Shown here one piece after another: positions 37,248 through 45,915 of a stretch of 64,000 nt of DNA. Numbering within the stretch: the stretch's first letter is position 1; every line of letters starts with the position of its first letter. The notes under the pieces are model-generated. The model saw only the letters and a program-made list of their open reading frames with translations, had not been told where the DNA came from and did no database searches. The stretch is taken from contig NZ_JBEPOO010000001.1 of the NCBI RefSeq assembly GCF_040546815.1, forward strand, positions 4,092,001-4,156,000, in the 5' to 3' direction. Source of the stretch: Devosia sp. 2618. Lineage in GTDB: Bacteria > Pseudomonadota > Alphaproteobacteria > Rhizobiales > Devosiaceae. A program made the translations under genes and the position numbers.

Positions 37248-37628
37248 ATGCTCAATTCAGTCATTGATCCCGTCTATTCGCGCGCCTTTGCCGATCTGGT
37301 CGAGCCGCTGCCCACGCCCATTGCCGAGTTGACGGCGCGGCTGGTGGCCATGGTCGCTGCGCATCCCGGTCTATCGGGCAAGGTTGCCACGGGCTGGAAA
37401 GCGGTCAATTTCCGCCACTCGGCCGCTGGGCAGATCTGTTCAGTCTTCCCGCAAGCCGAAAGCGTGTCGCTCTATTTCCAGCATGGTCGCCTGCTCGGGC
37501 ACGGCGAAGGCCTGTTACTCGGCGATGGGCTCAAGCAGGGACGATACTTGCGCCTTGGCAGCGAGGACGACATTCCCGTCGACCAGATTGGGTTCTTGCT
37601 GGCCGAAGCCATTGCCCTTGTCGCTTGA
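37248..37628 (+). CDS. DUF1801-family protein
   Basis: This 126-residue cytoplasmic protein matches the DUF1801/YdhG-like fold: a helical N-terminal part, then GKVATGWKAVNFRHSAAGQICSVFP, VSLYFQHGRLL and a C-terminal LRLGSEDDIPVDQIGFLLAEAI. The function of the family is not established. No Shine-Dalgarno is seen; instead a GC-rich hairpin ends just before the start codon. It is followed by methylglyoxal synthase after 38 bases and may share its transcript. Confidence 0.75.
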   Translation: MLNSVIDPVYSRAFADLVEPLPTPIAELTARLVAMVAAHPGLSGKVATGWKAVNFRHSAAGQICSVFPQAESVSLYFQHGRLLGHGEGLLLGDGLKQGRYLRLGSEDDIPVDQIGFLLAEAIALVA

Positions 37629-37666
37629 AGCATGCTTGAAAGCTGGCACACAGCTTGGAGAGCAGC

Positions 37667-38029
37667 ATGGCGCATATCGGCCTCGTGGCACATGACGAAA
37701 AGAAAGACGATCTGTGCGTCTGGGCGGCTCACCACAAGGAAAAGTTGAGCCAGCACGAGCTTTGGGCCACTGGCACGACGGGCGGGCGCCTCATGGCGGC
37801 GACGGGCCTGCCGGTAACGCTCCTCAAGAGCGGTCCCTTGGGCGGCGATCAGCAACTTGGCGCGATGATTGCCGAGGGCAAGCTCGACATGCTGATTTTC
37901 TTTATTGATCCATTGTCGGCGCAGCCCCATGACGTAGACGTAAAGGCGTTGACGCGGCTCGCTACATTGTACGATGTGCCCCTCGCCAACAATAAATCCA
38001 CAGCAGATGCAGTGCTCGCCTATCTCTGA
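37667..38029 (+). CDS. mgsA: Methylglyoxal synthase
   Basis: This 120-residue enzyme converts dihydroxyacetone phosphate to methylglyoxal and phosphate, a bypass used when sugar phosphates accumulate. The N-terminal LVAHDEKKDD, the phosphate-binding TGTTGG and the catalytic Asp in GGDQQLGAMIAEGK (D61) are conserved, as are FFIDPLSAQPHDVD (D81) and VPLANNKSTAD. GGAGAG decides ATG 37667 over the earlier TTG. A glyoxalase II gene elsewhere in the window can take part in removal of the product. Confidence 0.93.
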   Translation: MAHIGLVAHDEKKDDLCVWAAHHKEKLSQHELWATGTTGGRLMAATGLPVTLLKSGPLGGDQQLGAMIAEGKLDMLIFFIDPLSAQPHDVDVKALTRLATLYDVPLANNKSTADAVLAYL

Positions 38030-38129
38030 GCGGCTTGCCTAGGTTGACCCATTGCCCGCTCTATGAGCAGATGCCACAAAATAGCCCGGAACTAACCGGG
38101 GATGGCTCTTGGGAAACGGGACGGTTTTA

Positions 38130-38912
38130 GTGTCCTACGACTTGGTTATTGACGTTCGCAACGTCAGCAAACGCTTTGGCGGCCTGACGGCCGTAAACAA
38201 CTGCTCGCTTTCGGTTCGCCGTGGCTCCATTACAGGGCTGATCGGCCCGAACGGGGCTGGAAAGTCGACACTGTTCAATATCGTCGCCGGCAATATTGTG
38301 CCCGACGAGGGTGCAGTGATTTTCGACGGCGCCGATGTGACGGGGCTCAAACCGCACGAACTGTTCCGCACCGGCATGTTGCGGACCTTCCAGATCGCGC
38401 ATGAGTTCTCCCACATGACGGCTCTGGAGAACCTGATGATGGTTCCCGGCGACCAGCCCGGCGAGTCCTTGATGAGCACCTGGTTCAGACCGGGGCTGGT
38501 GAAGTCGCGAGAGACGGAAGTGCGCAAGAAAGCGCTCGACGTCATTGACTTCCTCAAGCTCGGCCACGTGCGCAACGAACTGGCCGGCAATCTCAGCGGT
38601 GGGCAGAAAAAACTGCTCGAGCTGGGCCGCACCATGATGGTGGACGCCAAGATCGTGCTGCTCGACGAGGTGGCGGCGGGCGTCAACAAGACCCTGCTCA
38701 ATGACCTTGCCGCCAATATCGAGCGGATGAACAAGGAACTCGGCTACACCTTCTTTGTCATCGAGCACGACATGGACCTGATCGGGCGCCTGTGCGATCC
38801 GGTCATCGTGATGGCGCAGGGCGAAAAGATCGCCGAAGGCCCGATGGAAGAAATCCGCGCCAACCCGCAAATCGTCGAAGCCTATTTCGGCACGCCAGTC
38901 GAGGTAGCATAG
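38130..38912 (+). CDS. Liv-type ABC transporter ATP-binding protein (LivG family), second system
   Basis: This 260-residue ATPase has Walker A GPNGAGKST at residues 39-47, the signature LSGGQKK, the switch His in VIEHDMDLIG, and a Walker B reading VLLDEVAAGVN, where LivG proteins usually have DEPAAG. The catalytic Asp and Glu remain. The frame opens at TTG 38109 with a GGGGATGG upstream; GTG 38130 starts the more typical N-terminus MSYDLVIDVRNVSKRFGG, and either is possible. It heads a G-F-H-M operon. Confidence 0.88.
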   Translation: MSYDLVIDVRNVSKRFGGLTAVNNCSLSVRRGSITGLIGPNGAGKSTLFNIVAGNIVPDEGAVIFDGADVTGLKPHELFRTGMLRTFQIAHEFSHMTALENLMMVPGDQPGESLMSTWFRPGLVKSRETEVRKKALDVIDFLKLGHVRNELAGNLSGGQKKLLELGRTMMVDAKIVLLDEVAAGVNKTLLNDLAANIERMNKELGYTFFVIEHDMDLIGRLCDPVIVMAQGEKIAEGPMEEIRANPQIVEAYFGTPVEVA

Positions 38913-39617
38913 ATGTCCCTGATTGAACTGAAACACGTCGTCGGCGGATATGGCGGCGCGCCTATCCTTAACGGCGTCAACATGGCCATCGACCAGTCCG
39001 ATATCGGGGTGATCGTGGGGCCCAATGGCGCTGGCAAGTCGACCACGCTCAAGGCCATCTTCGGCCTGCTCAAGGTCACTGGCGGCACGATCGAATTTGG
39101 CGGCGAAGACATTGCCAATTCGCTGCCCGACAAGCTGGTGCCCAAGGGGCTGAGCTTTGTGCCGCAGGAAAAGAACGTCTTCACCTCGCTGACGGTGGAA
39201 GAGAACCTCGAAATGGGCGCGTTCACCCGCAAGGATGATTTCCGCGACACCATCAGCTGGGTTTACAAGATGTTCCCGGTGCTGGCGGAAAAGCGTCGCC
39301 AGCCAGCCGGCGAACTCTCCGGCGGTCAACGCCAGATGGTGGCCATGGGCCGCGCTTTGATGAGCAAGCCCAAGCTTTTGATGCTGGACGAGCCCTCTGC
39401 GGGCCTGTCGCCACGCTATGTCATCGAGATTTTCGAGACCATCGTGCGGGTCAACCAGGAAGGCGTTGGCATCCTGATGGTTGAGCAGAATGCACGCCAG
39501 GCATTGGCTTTTGCATCCAAGGGGTTCGTCCTCGCCAGCGGTCAAAACCGTTTCACCGGCACCGGGCCTGAGCTCATTGCCGATCCTGAAGTCGCCAAAA
39601 GCTTTCTGGGGGGCTGA
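38913..39617 (+). CDS. Liv-type ABC transporter ATP-binding protein (LivF family), second system
   Basis: This 234-residue partner ATPase has Walker A GPNGAGKST at residues 36-44, signature LSGGQRQMV, Walker B LLMLDEPSAGLSP and the LivF-type MVEQNARQALAFASKG. The start codon follows the previous stop directly, so translation is coupled. Length is typical. Confidence 0.92.
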   Translation: MSLIELKHVVGGYGGAPILNGVNMAIDQSDIGVIVGPNGAGKSTTLKAIFGLLKVTGGTIEFGGEDIANSLPDKLVPKGLSFVPQEKNVFTSLTVEENLEMGAFTRKDDFRDTISWVYKMFPVLAEKRRQPAGELSGGQRQMVAMGRALMSKPKLLMLDEPSAGLSPRYVIEIFETIVRVNQEGVGILMVEQNARQALAFASKGFVLASGQNRFTGTGPELIADPEVAKSFLGG

Positions 39618-39622
39618 GGGTC

Positions 39623-40621
39623 ATGGACGAACTCATTTTCTTTATCAACCGCGTGTTGATTTCGGGCACCGTGCTCGGTTCGATTTATGCACTGGGCGCC
39701 ATCGGCATTACCTTGGTGTTCGGCATCCTGCGTTTCGCGCACTTCGCGCATGGCGACATGATGACCATGGGTGCCTTTATCGGCTTCGTCATCGCCAGCA
39801 TTCTGGCCGGCATGGGCATCGCAACACCGATCCCGATGGCCTTCGTGGTCATGCCGCTGGCCATGGTGGTGACCGCGGTCATCGCCCTTGGCATCGATAA
39901 GGGCTTTTACGCGCCGCTGAGGCGACGTGGTGTGCCTTCGGTGACGCTGCTGATCGCCTCGATCGGCGTCACCCTGATGCTGCAGGGCCTGATCCGGCTG
40001 CTGTTCGGTTCGGGGACGCGCTCGCTCTATATCAACGAGAGCAAGGAAATCTTCCGTATCGACATGACTGCCTTTGGCGGTTCGCGGCCGATCTCGATCA
40101 CCGAGCCTCAGGTTCTGATGATGGTGGTCACCGTCATTCTGGTACTGGCGCTACACTTCTTCCTAACCCGCTCGCGGTTGGGCAAGGCCATGCGCGCCAT
40201 GGCTGACAATGCCGCTCTGGCGCAGGTCTCGGGGATCAACACGGCGCTGGTCGTGCGGGTCACCTGGATCATTGCCGGATCGTTGGCTTGCGTTGCCGGC
40301 ACCATGCTGGCGCTCGACGTGGCGCTGATGCCAGACCTTGCCTTCAACATCGTGCTGCCGATCTTTGCCGCCGCAATCGTGGGTGGTCTTGGCCATGTCT
40401 ATGGCGCCATCGTTGGTGGATTCCTCATCGCCTTTGCCGAAACGCTGGCGGTGTTTAACTGGACCAGCATCTTGCGGCCGATGACGACGTGGCTGCCGTT
40501 TGACCTGCCCGCCAATCTGGCGCTGGTGCCAACCGAGTATAAACTCACCGTCGCCTTCGTCATTCTGGTGATCACGTTGCTCGCCCGTCCGACCGGAATC
40601 TTCAAGGGAGTGTCGTCATGA
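39623..40621 (+). CDS. Liv-type ABC transporter permease (LivH family), second system
   Basis: This 332-residue inner-membrane permease has the LivH motif GITLVFGILRFAHFAHGDMMTMGAF near the N-terminus. The ATPase-contact loop GKAMRAMADNAALAQVSGI and about eight hydrophobic helices are present. It starts five bases after LivF and overlaps LivM by four (ATGA). Confidence 0.92.
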   Translation: MDELIFFINRVLISGTVLGSIYALGAIGITLVFGILRFAHFAHGDMMTMGAFIGFVIASILAGMGIATPIPMAFVVMPLAMVVTAVIALGIDKGFYAPLRRRGVPSVTLLIASIGVTLMLQGLIRLLFGSGTRSLYINESKEIFRIDMTAFGGSRPISITEPQVLMMVVTVILVLALHFFLTRSRLGKAMRAMADNAALAQVSGINTALVVRVTWIIAGSLACVAGTMLALDVALMPDLAFNIVLPIFAAAIVGGLGHVYGAIVGGFLIAFAETLAVFNWTSILRPMTTWLPFDLPANLALVPTEYKLTVAFVILVITLLARPTGIFKGVSS

Positions 40622-41943
40622 GCGATACCACTGTGCGCAAGGGTCTGGACCTGAGCGATCCCAAGATGCGCTCGATCGTGCTGTTCGCCGCGATGTTCGT
40701 CATCATCTTGATCGTCGGCTATGTGCAGGGCGCGGCCAACACCACCCTGCTGCTGACCCAGGCAATTGCCTATGCGCTGATCGCGCTCGGGCTCAATATC
40801 CAGTGGGGCTATGGCGGGTTGTTCAACTTCGCCGTCATGGGCTTCATGATGTTGGGTGGCGCGGCCACCGTCACCCTCTCGGCGCCGGTCAATCCGCTGT
40901 TCTGGGACAGCGAAGGCCCGATCCTGCTCGGCAAGGCCCTCGCCATGTTCCTCGTTGGCGCGCTGGTCGTGATGGCCGCGCGGCAGTCCCATCGCATCGG
41001 CATCAAGGGCGGCTGGAAGGTCGCTCTGATCGTTCTGGCGTGGTTCATCGCCTATGTCGCCTATCGCAGCCAGATCGACCCGGCTGCGGCCTATATCGAG
41101 TCTACCGCTGGCTATATCGGTGGCCTCGGACTCAACCCGGTGCTCGGCTGGTTGATTGGCGGCGTGTTGGCGGCGATCATGGCCTTTATCATTGGCCGGA
41201 TCAGCCTTGGTCTGCGCAGCGATTATCTGGCAATTGCCACCATCGGCATTTCGGAAATCCTGCGTGCCTTCATCAAGAACATGGACTGGTGGACGCGCGG
41301 CACCCAGACGGTGTCGCCCATGCCTTGGCCCGTGCCGCTGCCGCAGCAATACCAGGCCGATGGCGTTTCGATCTCGGACTCGTTCGTCTTCGCCCGCCTC
41401 GGCTTCCTGGCACTTGCGCTGACCATTCTGGTCGTCGTGTTCTTCTTTATCCAGCGCGCCTATGGCGGTCCGTGGGGCCGCATGATGCGCTCCATCCGCG
41501 ACAACCACATTGCCGCCGGTTCCATGGGCAAGGACATCAAGGGCCGTCAGCTCGAACTGTTCGTCATGGGCTCGGTGCTGATCGGCATCGGTGGCGCCAT
41601 GCTCACCAGCTTCAACCAGATTTTCGACCCCTCCAGCTATCAACCGATCAACCACACCTTCATGGTCTGGGTGATGGTTATCGTTGGCGGCGCCGGCAAT
41701 AATCTGGGCGTGCTGCTCGGCACCTTCCTGATCTACATCGCCTGGGTCGTGTCCGATCCGCTCGCGCAGGCGATCTTTAAGAACCTGTCGGCCTGGAGCC
41801 AGTCCGTTGGCTGGGGCGCAATTCCCGAGATCGACTCGCGTGCGCTACAGATGCGTGTGTTCGTGCTCGGCGTGATCATCACCATCGCCCTGCGCTACGC
41901 CCCCAGGGGCCTGCTCCCCGAAGTGGTGCAGAAGCAGAAGTAA
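40618..41943 (+). CDS. Liv-type ABC transporter permease (LivM family), second system
   Basis: This 441-residue permease is longer than the LivM of the first system by about 115 residues. The extra length lies in a loop with additional hydrophobic segments between the LivM motif (GLNIQWGYGGLFNFAVMGFMMLGG) and the region GRISLGLRSDYLAIATIGISEI. The coupling loop GRMMRSIRDNHIAAGSMGKDI is intact. Long LivM variants are known in alphaproteobacteria. It is the last gene of the operon and ends before a strong terminator. Confidence 0.9.
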   Translation: MSDTTVRKGLDLSDPKMRSIVLFAAMFVIILIVGYVQGAANTTLLLTQAIAYALIALGLNIQWGYGGLFNFAVMGFMMLGGAATVTLSAPVNPLFWDSEGPILLGKALAMFLVGALVVMAARQSHRIGIKGGWKVALIVLAWFIAYVAYRSQIDPAAAYIESTAGYIGGLGLNPVLGWLIGGVLAAIMAFIIGRISLGLRSDYLAIATIGISEILRAFIKNMDWWTRGTQTVSPMPWPVPLPQQYQADGVSISDSFVFARLGFLALALTILVVVFFFIQRAYGGPWGRMMRSIRDNHIAAGSMGKDIKGRQLELFVMGSVLIGIGGAMLTSFNQIFDPSSYQPINHTFMVWVMVIVGGAGNNLGVLLGTFLIYIAWVVSDPLAQAIFKNLSAWSQSVGWGAIPEIDSRALQMRVFVLGVIITIALRYAPRGLLPEVVQKQK

Positions 41944-41963
41944 GCGCGGCTAGAGACCAAAAG

Positions 41964-41990
41964 GCCCGGGAGCGATCCCGGGCTTTTTTT
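41964..41990 (+). terminator. Rho-independent terminator of the second Liv operon
   Basis: GCCCGGG-AGCGAT-CCCGGGC is followed by seven T. The same stem-loop with AGCGAT loop occurs at 42252-42275 (opposite strand) and at about 52576. Confidence 0.92.
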
Positions 41991-42059
41991 GTTCGTGCAG
42001 GCAGGGCCGAAGGCCCTCCCGCCGTCTGCGAGCGCACTGCTGATCCCCCCATCCAGCGT

Positions 42060-42165
42060 GTTAGCCCGGCCTTGAGCCGGGCCCATCTCGAGATCGTCAA
42101 ACGGCCGCAAGGTGGTTCATCCGACCACCTCAGGATGGATCCCGGCTCAAGGCCGGGATGACATC
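42060..42165. repeat. Palindromic intergenic repeat (family F)
   Basis: Outer sequences CCCGGCCTTGAGCCGGG (42064-42082 region) and CCCGGCTCAAGGCCGGG (about 42141-42157) are inverted copies of each other, with a smaller inverted pair (AGGTGGTTCATCCGACCACCT) between. It has the form of a BIME-like double palindrome. Confidence 0.7.
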
Positions 42166-42245
42166 TAGCTTGGGACACGGACAGTGACACCCGCAGCCAG
42201 GGCAAACGGAATGTGGCCCGCACCAGCGCGCCCACCTCCACAAAC

Positions 42246-42278
42246 AAAAAGGCCCAGGATCGCTCCCGGGCCTTTCCG
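42246..42278 (-). terminator. Rho-independent terminator of the minus-strand binding-protein gene
   Basis: On the minus strand GGCCCGGGAGCGATCCTGGG and a closing CC form a stem with the AGCGAT loop, followed by TTTTTG. It lies about 20 bases after the stop at 42299. Confidence 0.85.
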
Positions 42279-42298
42279 CATAATGGTAAAAGCTCTGA

Positions 42299-43507
42299 TT
42301 AGTTGATCAGGCCCTTGTTGACGATCTTGCCGCCTTCGATGACGAAATAGTCGATGCCGCCGGCGATGTCGCCTGCTGCGTCGAAGTCGAGGTTGCTTGA
42401 AGCGCCTTCATAGTCGATGTCGGTGCCGGCCTTGATAAGCTCGACAGCCTTCTTCCATTCGCCGGGCAGGATCTTCTCGCCGGGAGCGGAGGTCACGTCG
42501 CGCAGAGCGGTCGACAGGTTGGCACGGTCGGCATTGCCGTTCTTTTCGATGGCGAGAGCCAGCGCAAAGACCGCGTCATAGGACTGTGGGCCATAGGTGG
42601 TGTCTGGAACCAGACCCGCATCGGTCGCGAGCTTGGCATAGATGTCATAGGCTTCGCCCGAAGCAGCAGCTGCCTGGGTTAGGATCAGGCCTTCCAGCGT
42701 TGCCGCGTCGCGGCTTGCCAGCAGGGCTTCACCGGCCATACCGTCGCCGCCGAGGAACTGGTCAAAGCTGCCAGCTTCGAGAGCCTGGTTCAGGATCGCG
42801 CCGCCGCCGGCATTTTCGTAGCCGTAGATCACCAGCGTGGTTGCGCCCGAGGATTCGATCTGGCCGATTTCCGGACGGTAGTCAGCCTTGCCATCTTCGT
42901 GTGCGACGTTGGACAGGATCTTGCCGCCACCAGCGGTGAAGGTCGAAGCGAACTGGTCAGCCAGGCCCTTGCCGTAGTCGTTGTTCACATAGGTGACGCC
43001 GACTTCCTTGATGCCCTTGGAGAGCAGCAGCTCAGCGCCCTTGGCGCCCTGGAAGGCGTCCGACACAACGGTGCGGTACAGCAGGTCGTTGTCTTCGGTG
43101 GTGGTCAGCACTGGTGCGGAAGCCGATGGCGAGATGAACACGACATTGCCGGGAAGGCCAGCAGTGTTGAAGGCGGCCAGCGTTGCGCCGGTGCAATAGG
43201 CGCCGAACACAGCAGTCACGTTCTCGGTGTTGACGAGACGGTCAGCGGCTGGGCCAGCGGTATCGGCCGAGCAGGCGCCGTCAGCAACGATCGACACGAG
43301 CTTTTCGCCGTTCAAAATGCCGCCCTGATCGTTGACGTTGGCGACAGCCAGGTTGCCGGCCGAAACCATGCCGCCAGCAAAGCCGGCGATCGGGCCCGTC
43401 ACGTCAGCCAAAAAGCCGAGCTTGACGTCCGCAGCCATCGCTGGCGCTGCAACGGCAAGCGCCGTGGCGGCAACGGCCAGGGTCAGAGATTTCTTGAAAT
43501 TGAGCAT
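42299..43507 (-). CDS. Liv-type ABC transporter substrate-binding protein (Peripla_BP_6), second system
   Basis: This 402-residue periplasmic protein has a Sec signal peptide ending AAPAMA before ADVKLGFLADVTGPIAG. The two-lobe fold includes VTAVFGAYCTGATLAAF and VGVTYVNNDYGKG; two cysteines (DGACSADT and GAYCTGA) may form a disulfide, as in LivK/LivJ relatives. AGAGGGACG precedes ATG 43507. It faces the LivGFHM operon across a repeat-containing gap and almost certainly supplies it. The ligand is unknown; branched-chain amino acids are the commonest for this type. Confidence 0.9.
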   Translation of the reverse strand: MLNFKKSLTLAVAATALAVAAPAMAADVKLGFLADVTGPIAGFAGGMVSAGNLAVANVNDQGGILNGEKLVSIVADGACSADTAGPAADRLVNTENVTAVFGAYCTGATLAAFNTAGLPGNVVFISPSASAPVLTTTEDNDLLYRTVVSDAFQGAKGAELLLSKGIKEVGVTYVNNDYGKGLADQFASTFTAGGGKILSNVAHEDGKADYRPEIGQIESSGATTLVIYGYENAGGGAILNQALEAGSFDQFLGGDGMAGEALLASRDAATLEGLILTQAAAASGEAYDIYAKLATDAGLVPDTTYGPQSYDAVFALALAIEKNGNADRANLSTALRDVTSAPGEKILPGEWKKAVELIKAGTDIDYEGASSNLDFDAAGDIAGGIDYFVIEGGKIVNKGLIN

Positions 43508-43734
43508 GTACGTCCCTCTGATGGGTCGATCCGGGGGGCGGTTCTTGAGTGAACCAGTCTTTCCGGTCGGATCGACGCGATAAAGGGGGCGCAACCCACG
43601 CCCCGCTGAGCAGACTGTTGCACATTTGTTTGGGGCGAGTCACCGGGTATTGATTGGGAAATCAGGCTGGTGCTGCTGTTGCTTAACGAGGACGGTTTTT
43701 GCATAGAGTGGGGCCAAGAACAGGAGTGGCGGCA

Positions 43735-44769
43735 ATGCAGGCACGGCTAGGCTTGGCGACCATGATCGCGGTGGCCACATTGAGCGTGATGCCGGCCCAC
43801 GCCCAGTTCACCGTGCTCGATCAGGCACAGGACGGCGCACAGAGCCAGCCCACGCCCGCTGGTGGCCCGACAGCCCCGCCGCCGGTCTGTGGCACCCAGC
43901 CGATCACCATTGCCAGCATGAGCTGGCCCTCGGCGCAATTGCTGGCCGAAATCCATGCCCGGATCCTCTCCGAAGAATATGGCTGCGAGACGCGCGTGAT
44001 CCCCGGCGATCTGGCGGCGACCGGCTCGTCGATGGGCTCCACCGGGCAACCTGCGGTGGCGCCCGAAATGTGGATCACCCGCATTGCCGAAGTGTGGAAT
44101 GCCGGGGTCGAAGCACAAATGCTGCGCCCGGCGGCGCCGACCTATGTCGAAACCCAGTTCGAGGGCTGGTTCATCCCGGCTTTTCTTGCGACCGCGCAGC
44201 CACAATTGCGCAGCGTCGCTGGGCTTGCGGCGATGATCCCGACGCTCAATGGCGGCGCGCCGGTGCGGCTGATTTCCTGCCCGGTCGACTGGGCCTGTGC
44301 CGTCATCAACCGTAATCTGGTGACCGCACTCGGCCTCACTAATCTGGTCGAGATCGTCGAGCCAGCCAATCGGTTCGAAATGGATACGCTGATCGCCGAG
44401 GCGGTCAGCAAGCGTGAGCCGGTGCTGTTTTATTATTGGCAGCCAAATGCCGTGCTGGCGCAGTTCGATTTCGTGCCGCTCGATATGGGGCCCTATGATG
44501 AGGAAGCCGCCAAGTGTCTGGCGCGGGTGGCTTGCGAAGCGCCCAAGGCCAGCGCCTTTGTCAGCGAAAACGTTGTTGTGGCGCTCGCCGAATGGGTCTT
44601 TACCGAGACCCCAACCATTGCCGCCTATTTCCAGCGCACCAGCCTGCCGCTGGCCGAGATGAATACGCTGCTGGCCGAACTCAACGAGCCGGGCGCGACG
44701 GCGCAAGGCGTGGCCGAGCGGTTCGTCTCGGAGCGCGAAGAAGTTTGGCGCGAATGGGTCGGACAGTAA
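43735..44769 (+). CDS. Glycine betaine/choline-type ABC substrate-binding protein (OpuAC domain), orphan
   Basis: This 344-residue exported protein has a signal peptide (MQARLGLATMIAVATLSVMPAHA) and a Pro/Gln-rich linker, then an OpuAC-type domain: ITIASMSWPSAQLLAEIHARIL and later EPVLFYYWQPNAVLAQFDFV, plus several cysteines. It resembles ProX/OpuAC proteins but is only distantly like the ProX of the facing operon. AGGAG fixes ATG 43735. No permease or ATPase lies on its strand, so it may feed the adjacent proVW system with a different solute or serve another transporter; this is inference. Confidence 0.8.
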   Translation: MQARLGLATMIAVATLSVMPAHAQFTVLDQAQDGAQSQPTPAGGPTAPPPVCGTQPITIASMSWPSAQLLAEIHARILSEEYGCETRVIPGDLAATGSSMGSTGQPAVAPEMWITRIAEVWNAGVEAQMLRPAAPTYVETQFEGWFIPAFLATAQPQLRSVAGLAAMIPTLNGGAPVRLISCPVDWACAVINRNLVTALGLTNLVEIVEPANRFEMDTLIAEAVSKREPVLFYYWQPNAVLAQFDFVPLDMGPYDEEAAKCLARVACEAPKASAFVSENVVVALAEWVFTETPTIAAYFQRTSLPLAEMNTLLAELNEPGATAQGVAERFVSEREEVWREWVGQ

Positions 44770-44781
44770 GCGAAAAGAAAA

Positions 44782-44812
44782 ACGGGCCCCGTGGGGCCCG
44801 TTGGTATTTTTA
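44782..44812. terminator. Bidirectional terminator between the two betaine-type binding-protein genes
   Basis: ACGGGCCCC/GGGGCCCGT arms with a two-base loop (44782-44801) are flanked by an A-rich stretch on one side and TATTTTT on the other, so the stem can end transcripts from both converging genes. Confidence 0.88.
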
Positions 44813-45826
44813 GCTCGCGCTGCGGGCGGTTTCGAGCCAGCCGTCGACGGTGGCGCGGTTGTTTTCGATCCACTCAGCGGCCTGCGCGGCAACGTCGTCA
44901 TTGCCTTCGTTCATCTCGGCGTTCTGGGCGAACACATCGCCGAGCGGCACTTCGACCGCTTCGAGCAGCTTGCCGACAGCCGGATTGGCTCCAAGGAAGG
45001 CTGAGTTGATCACCGGCACGATGTCATTGGCCGGGAAGCCGAGCTTGCACGGATCGTTCACGCAGCCTTCAACCCCAGCAATGGTTGCGGCATCGGCCAG
45101 ATCCATGTCGGGCAGATTGACCTCAGGCACTTCGATCCAGACCACGTCTTCGCCGGGAACCAGCTGATTGACGGTCCAGTTCGGGGTCCAGGTGTAGAAC
45201 AGGATGTTCTCGCCGGCATTGTAGGCGGCAACAGCATCGGCCATCGAAGCGGCATAACCAGCCTTGATGGTGTTGATGTTGCCGCGCAGGTCATAGGCAT
45301 CCATGTGATGCTCGATATTGATCTCGCAGCCCCAGCCCGGAGGGCAGGCAACCATATCGGCCAGGCCATCGCCATTGCGGTCAAACGCAGCCTGCACTTC
45401 AGGGCGCTTGAAGTCTTCGAGCGAGGTGATGCCAAACTCTTCGGCCGCTGACTTGTTGATCAGATAGCCTTCCAGAGCACCGCCCTTGGCAACGGCACCG
45501 ACGATTTCGGCGCTGCCTTCAAAGGTTGGGCGATAGGTGTTGTGCAGCGGGAACCAGCCATCAACCCACAGGTCCATGTCGCCCTGGGCGACCGACTGGT
45601 AGAAGGGCGGGTTATCAAGCGTGGTTGGGCCTTCGACAGTATAGCCGAGTTCTTCGATGAGCTGCTTGTAGATCTGGGCGGTAAACCAGCCGGTGTCCCA
45701 GGTGGCCTGCGCCATGCGGACGGTGGTGCCCTCGCCGGGCTGGTCCTGCGCGATGGCAGGCAGGGCTACGGTTGTGCTCATCAGGGCGACGGCCAGTACA
45801 GTCAGTGAAGTCTTGAGACGGAACAT
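44810..45826 (-). CDS. proX: Glycine betaine/proline-type ABC substrate-binding protein
   Basis: This 338-residue periplasmic protein has a signal peptide ending ALPAIA. The OpuAC fold shows VRMAQATWDTGWFTAQIYKQL and DMDLWVDGWFPLHNTYRPTF, with Trp residues placed to cage a quaternary amine, and two Cys pairs (VACPPGWGCE, EGCVNDPCKLG). It is the third gene of proV-proW-proX, which imports compatible solutes such as betaine or proline betaine under osmotic stress. The exact ligand is not proved by sequence. Confidence 0.92.
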   Translation of the reverse strand: MFRLKTSLTVLAVALMSTTVALPAIAQDQPGEGTTVRMAQATWDTGWFTAQIYKQLIEELGYTVEGPTTLDNPPFYQSVAQGDMDLWVDGWFPLHNTYRPTFEGSAEIVGAVAKGGALEGYLINKSAAEEFGITSLEDFKRPEVQAAFDRNGDGLADMVACPPGWGCEINIEHHMDAYDLRGNINTIKAGYAASMADAVAAYNAGENILFYTWTPNWTVNQLVPGEDVVWIEVPEVNLPDMDLADAATIAGVEGCVNDPCKLGFPANDIVPVINSAFLGANPAVGKLLEAVEVPLGDVFAQNAEMNEGNDDVAAQAAEWIENNRATVDGWLETARSAS

Positions 45827-45915
45827 TGTGTGTTTGTCTCCTTTTTCTTGTCAGTTCGAAGGCCCGGCAAAACCGGGAGCGAAGACGGGACCAGAAAGCC
45901 CCGTGCTTGAGCGGC

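Larger units (their letters stand above)
41944..42298. other. Intergenic region between convergent Liv genes
   Basis: This 355-base gap contains, in order, the plus-strand operon terminator, a palindromic repeat (42060-42165) and the minus-strand terminator of the binding-protein gene. No gene is supported in it. Confidence 0.7.

Noticed and set aside
38127..39545. A 472-codon minus-strand frame opposite the two Liv ATPase genes
   Set aside because: It crosses the boundary of two well-defined genes and has no protein-like features.
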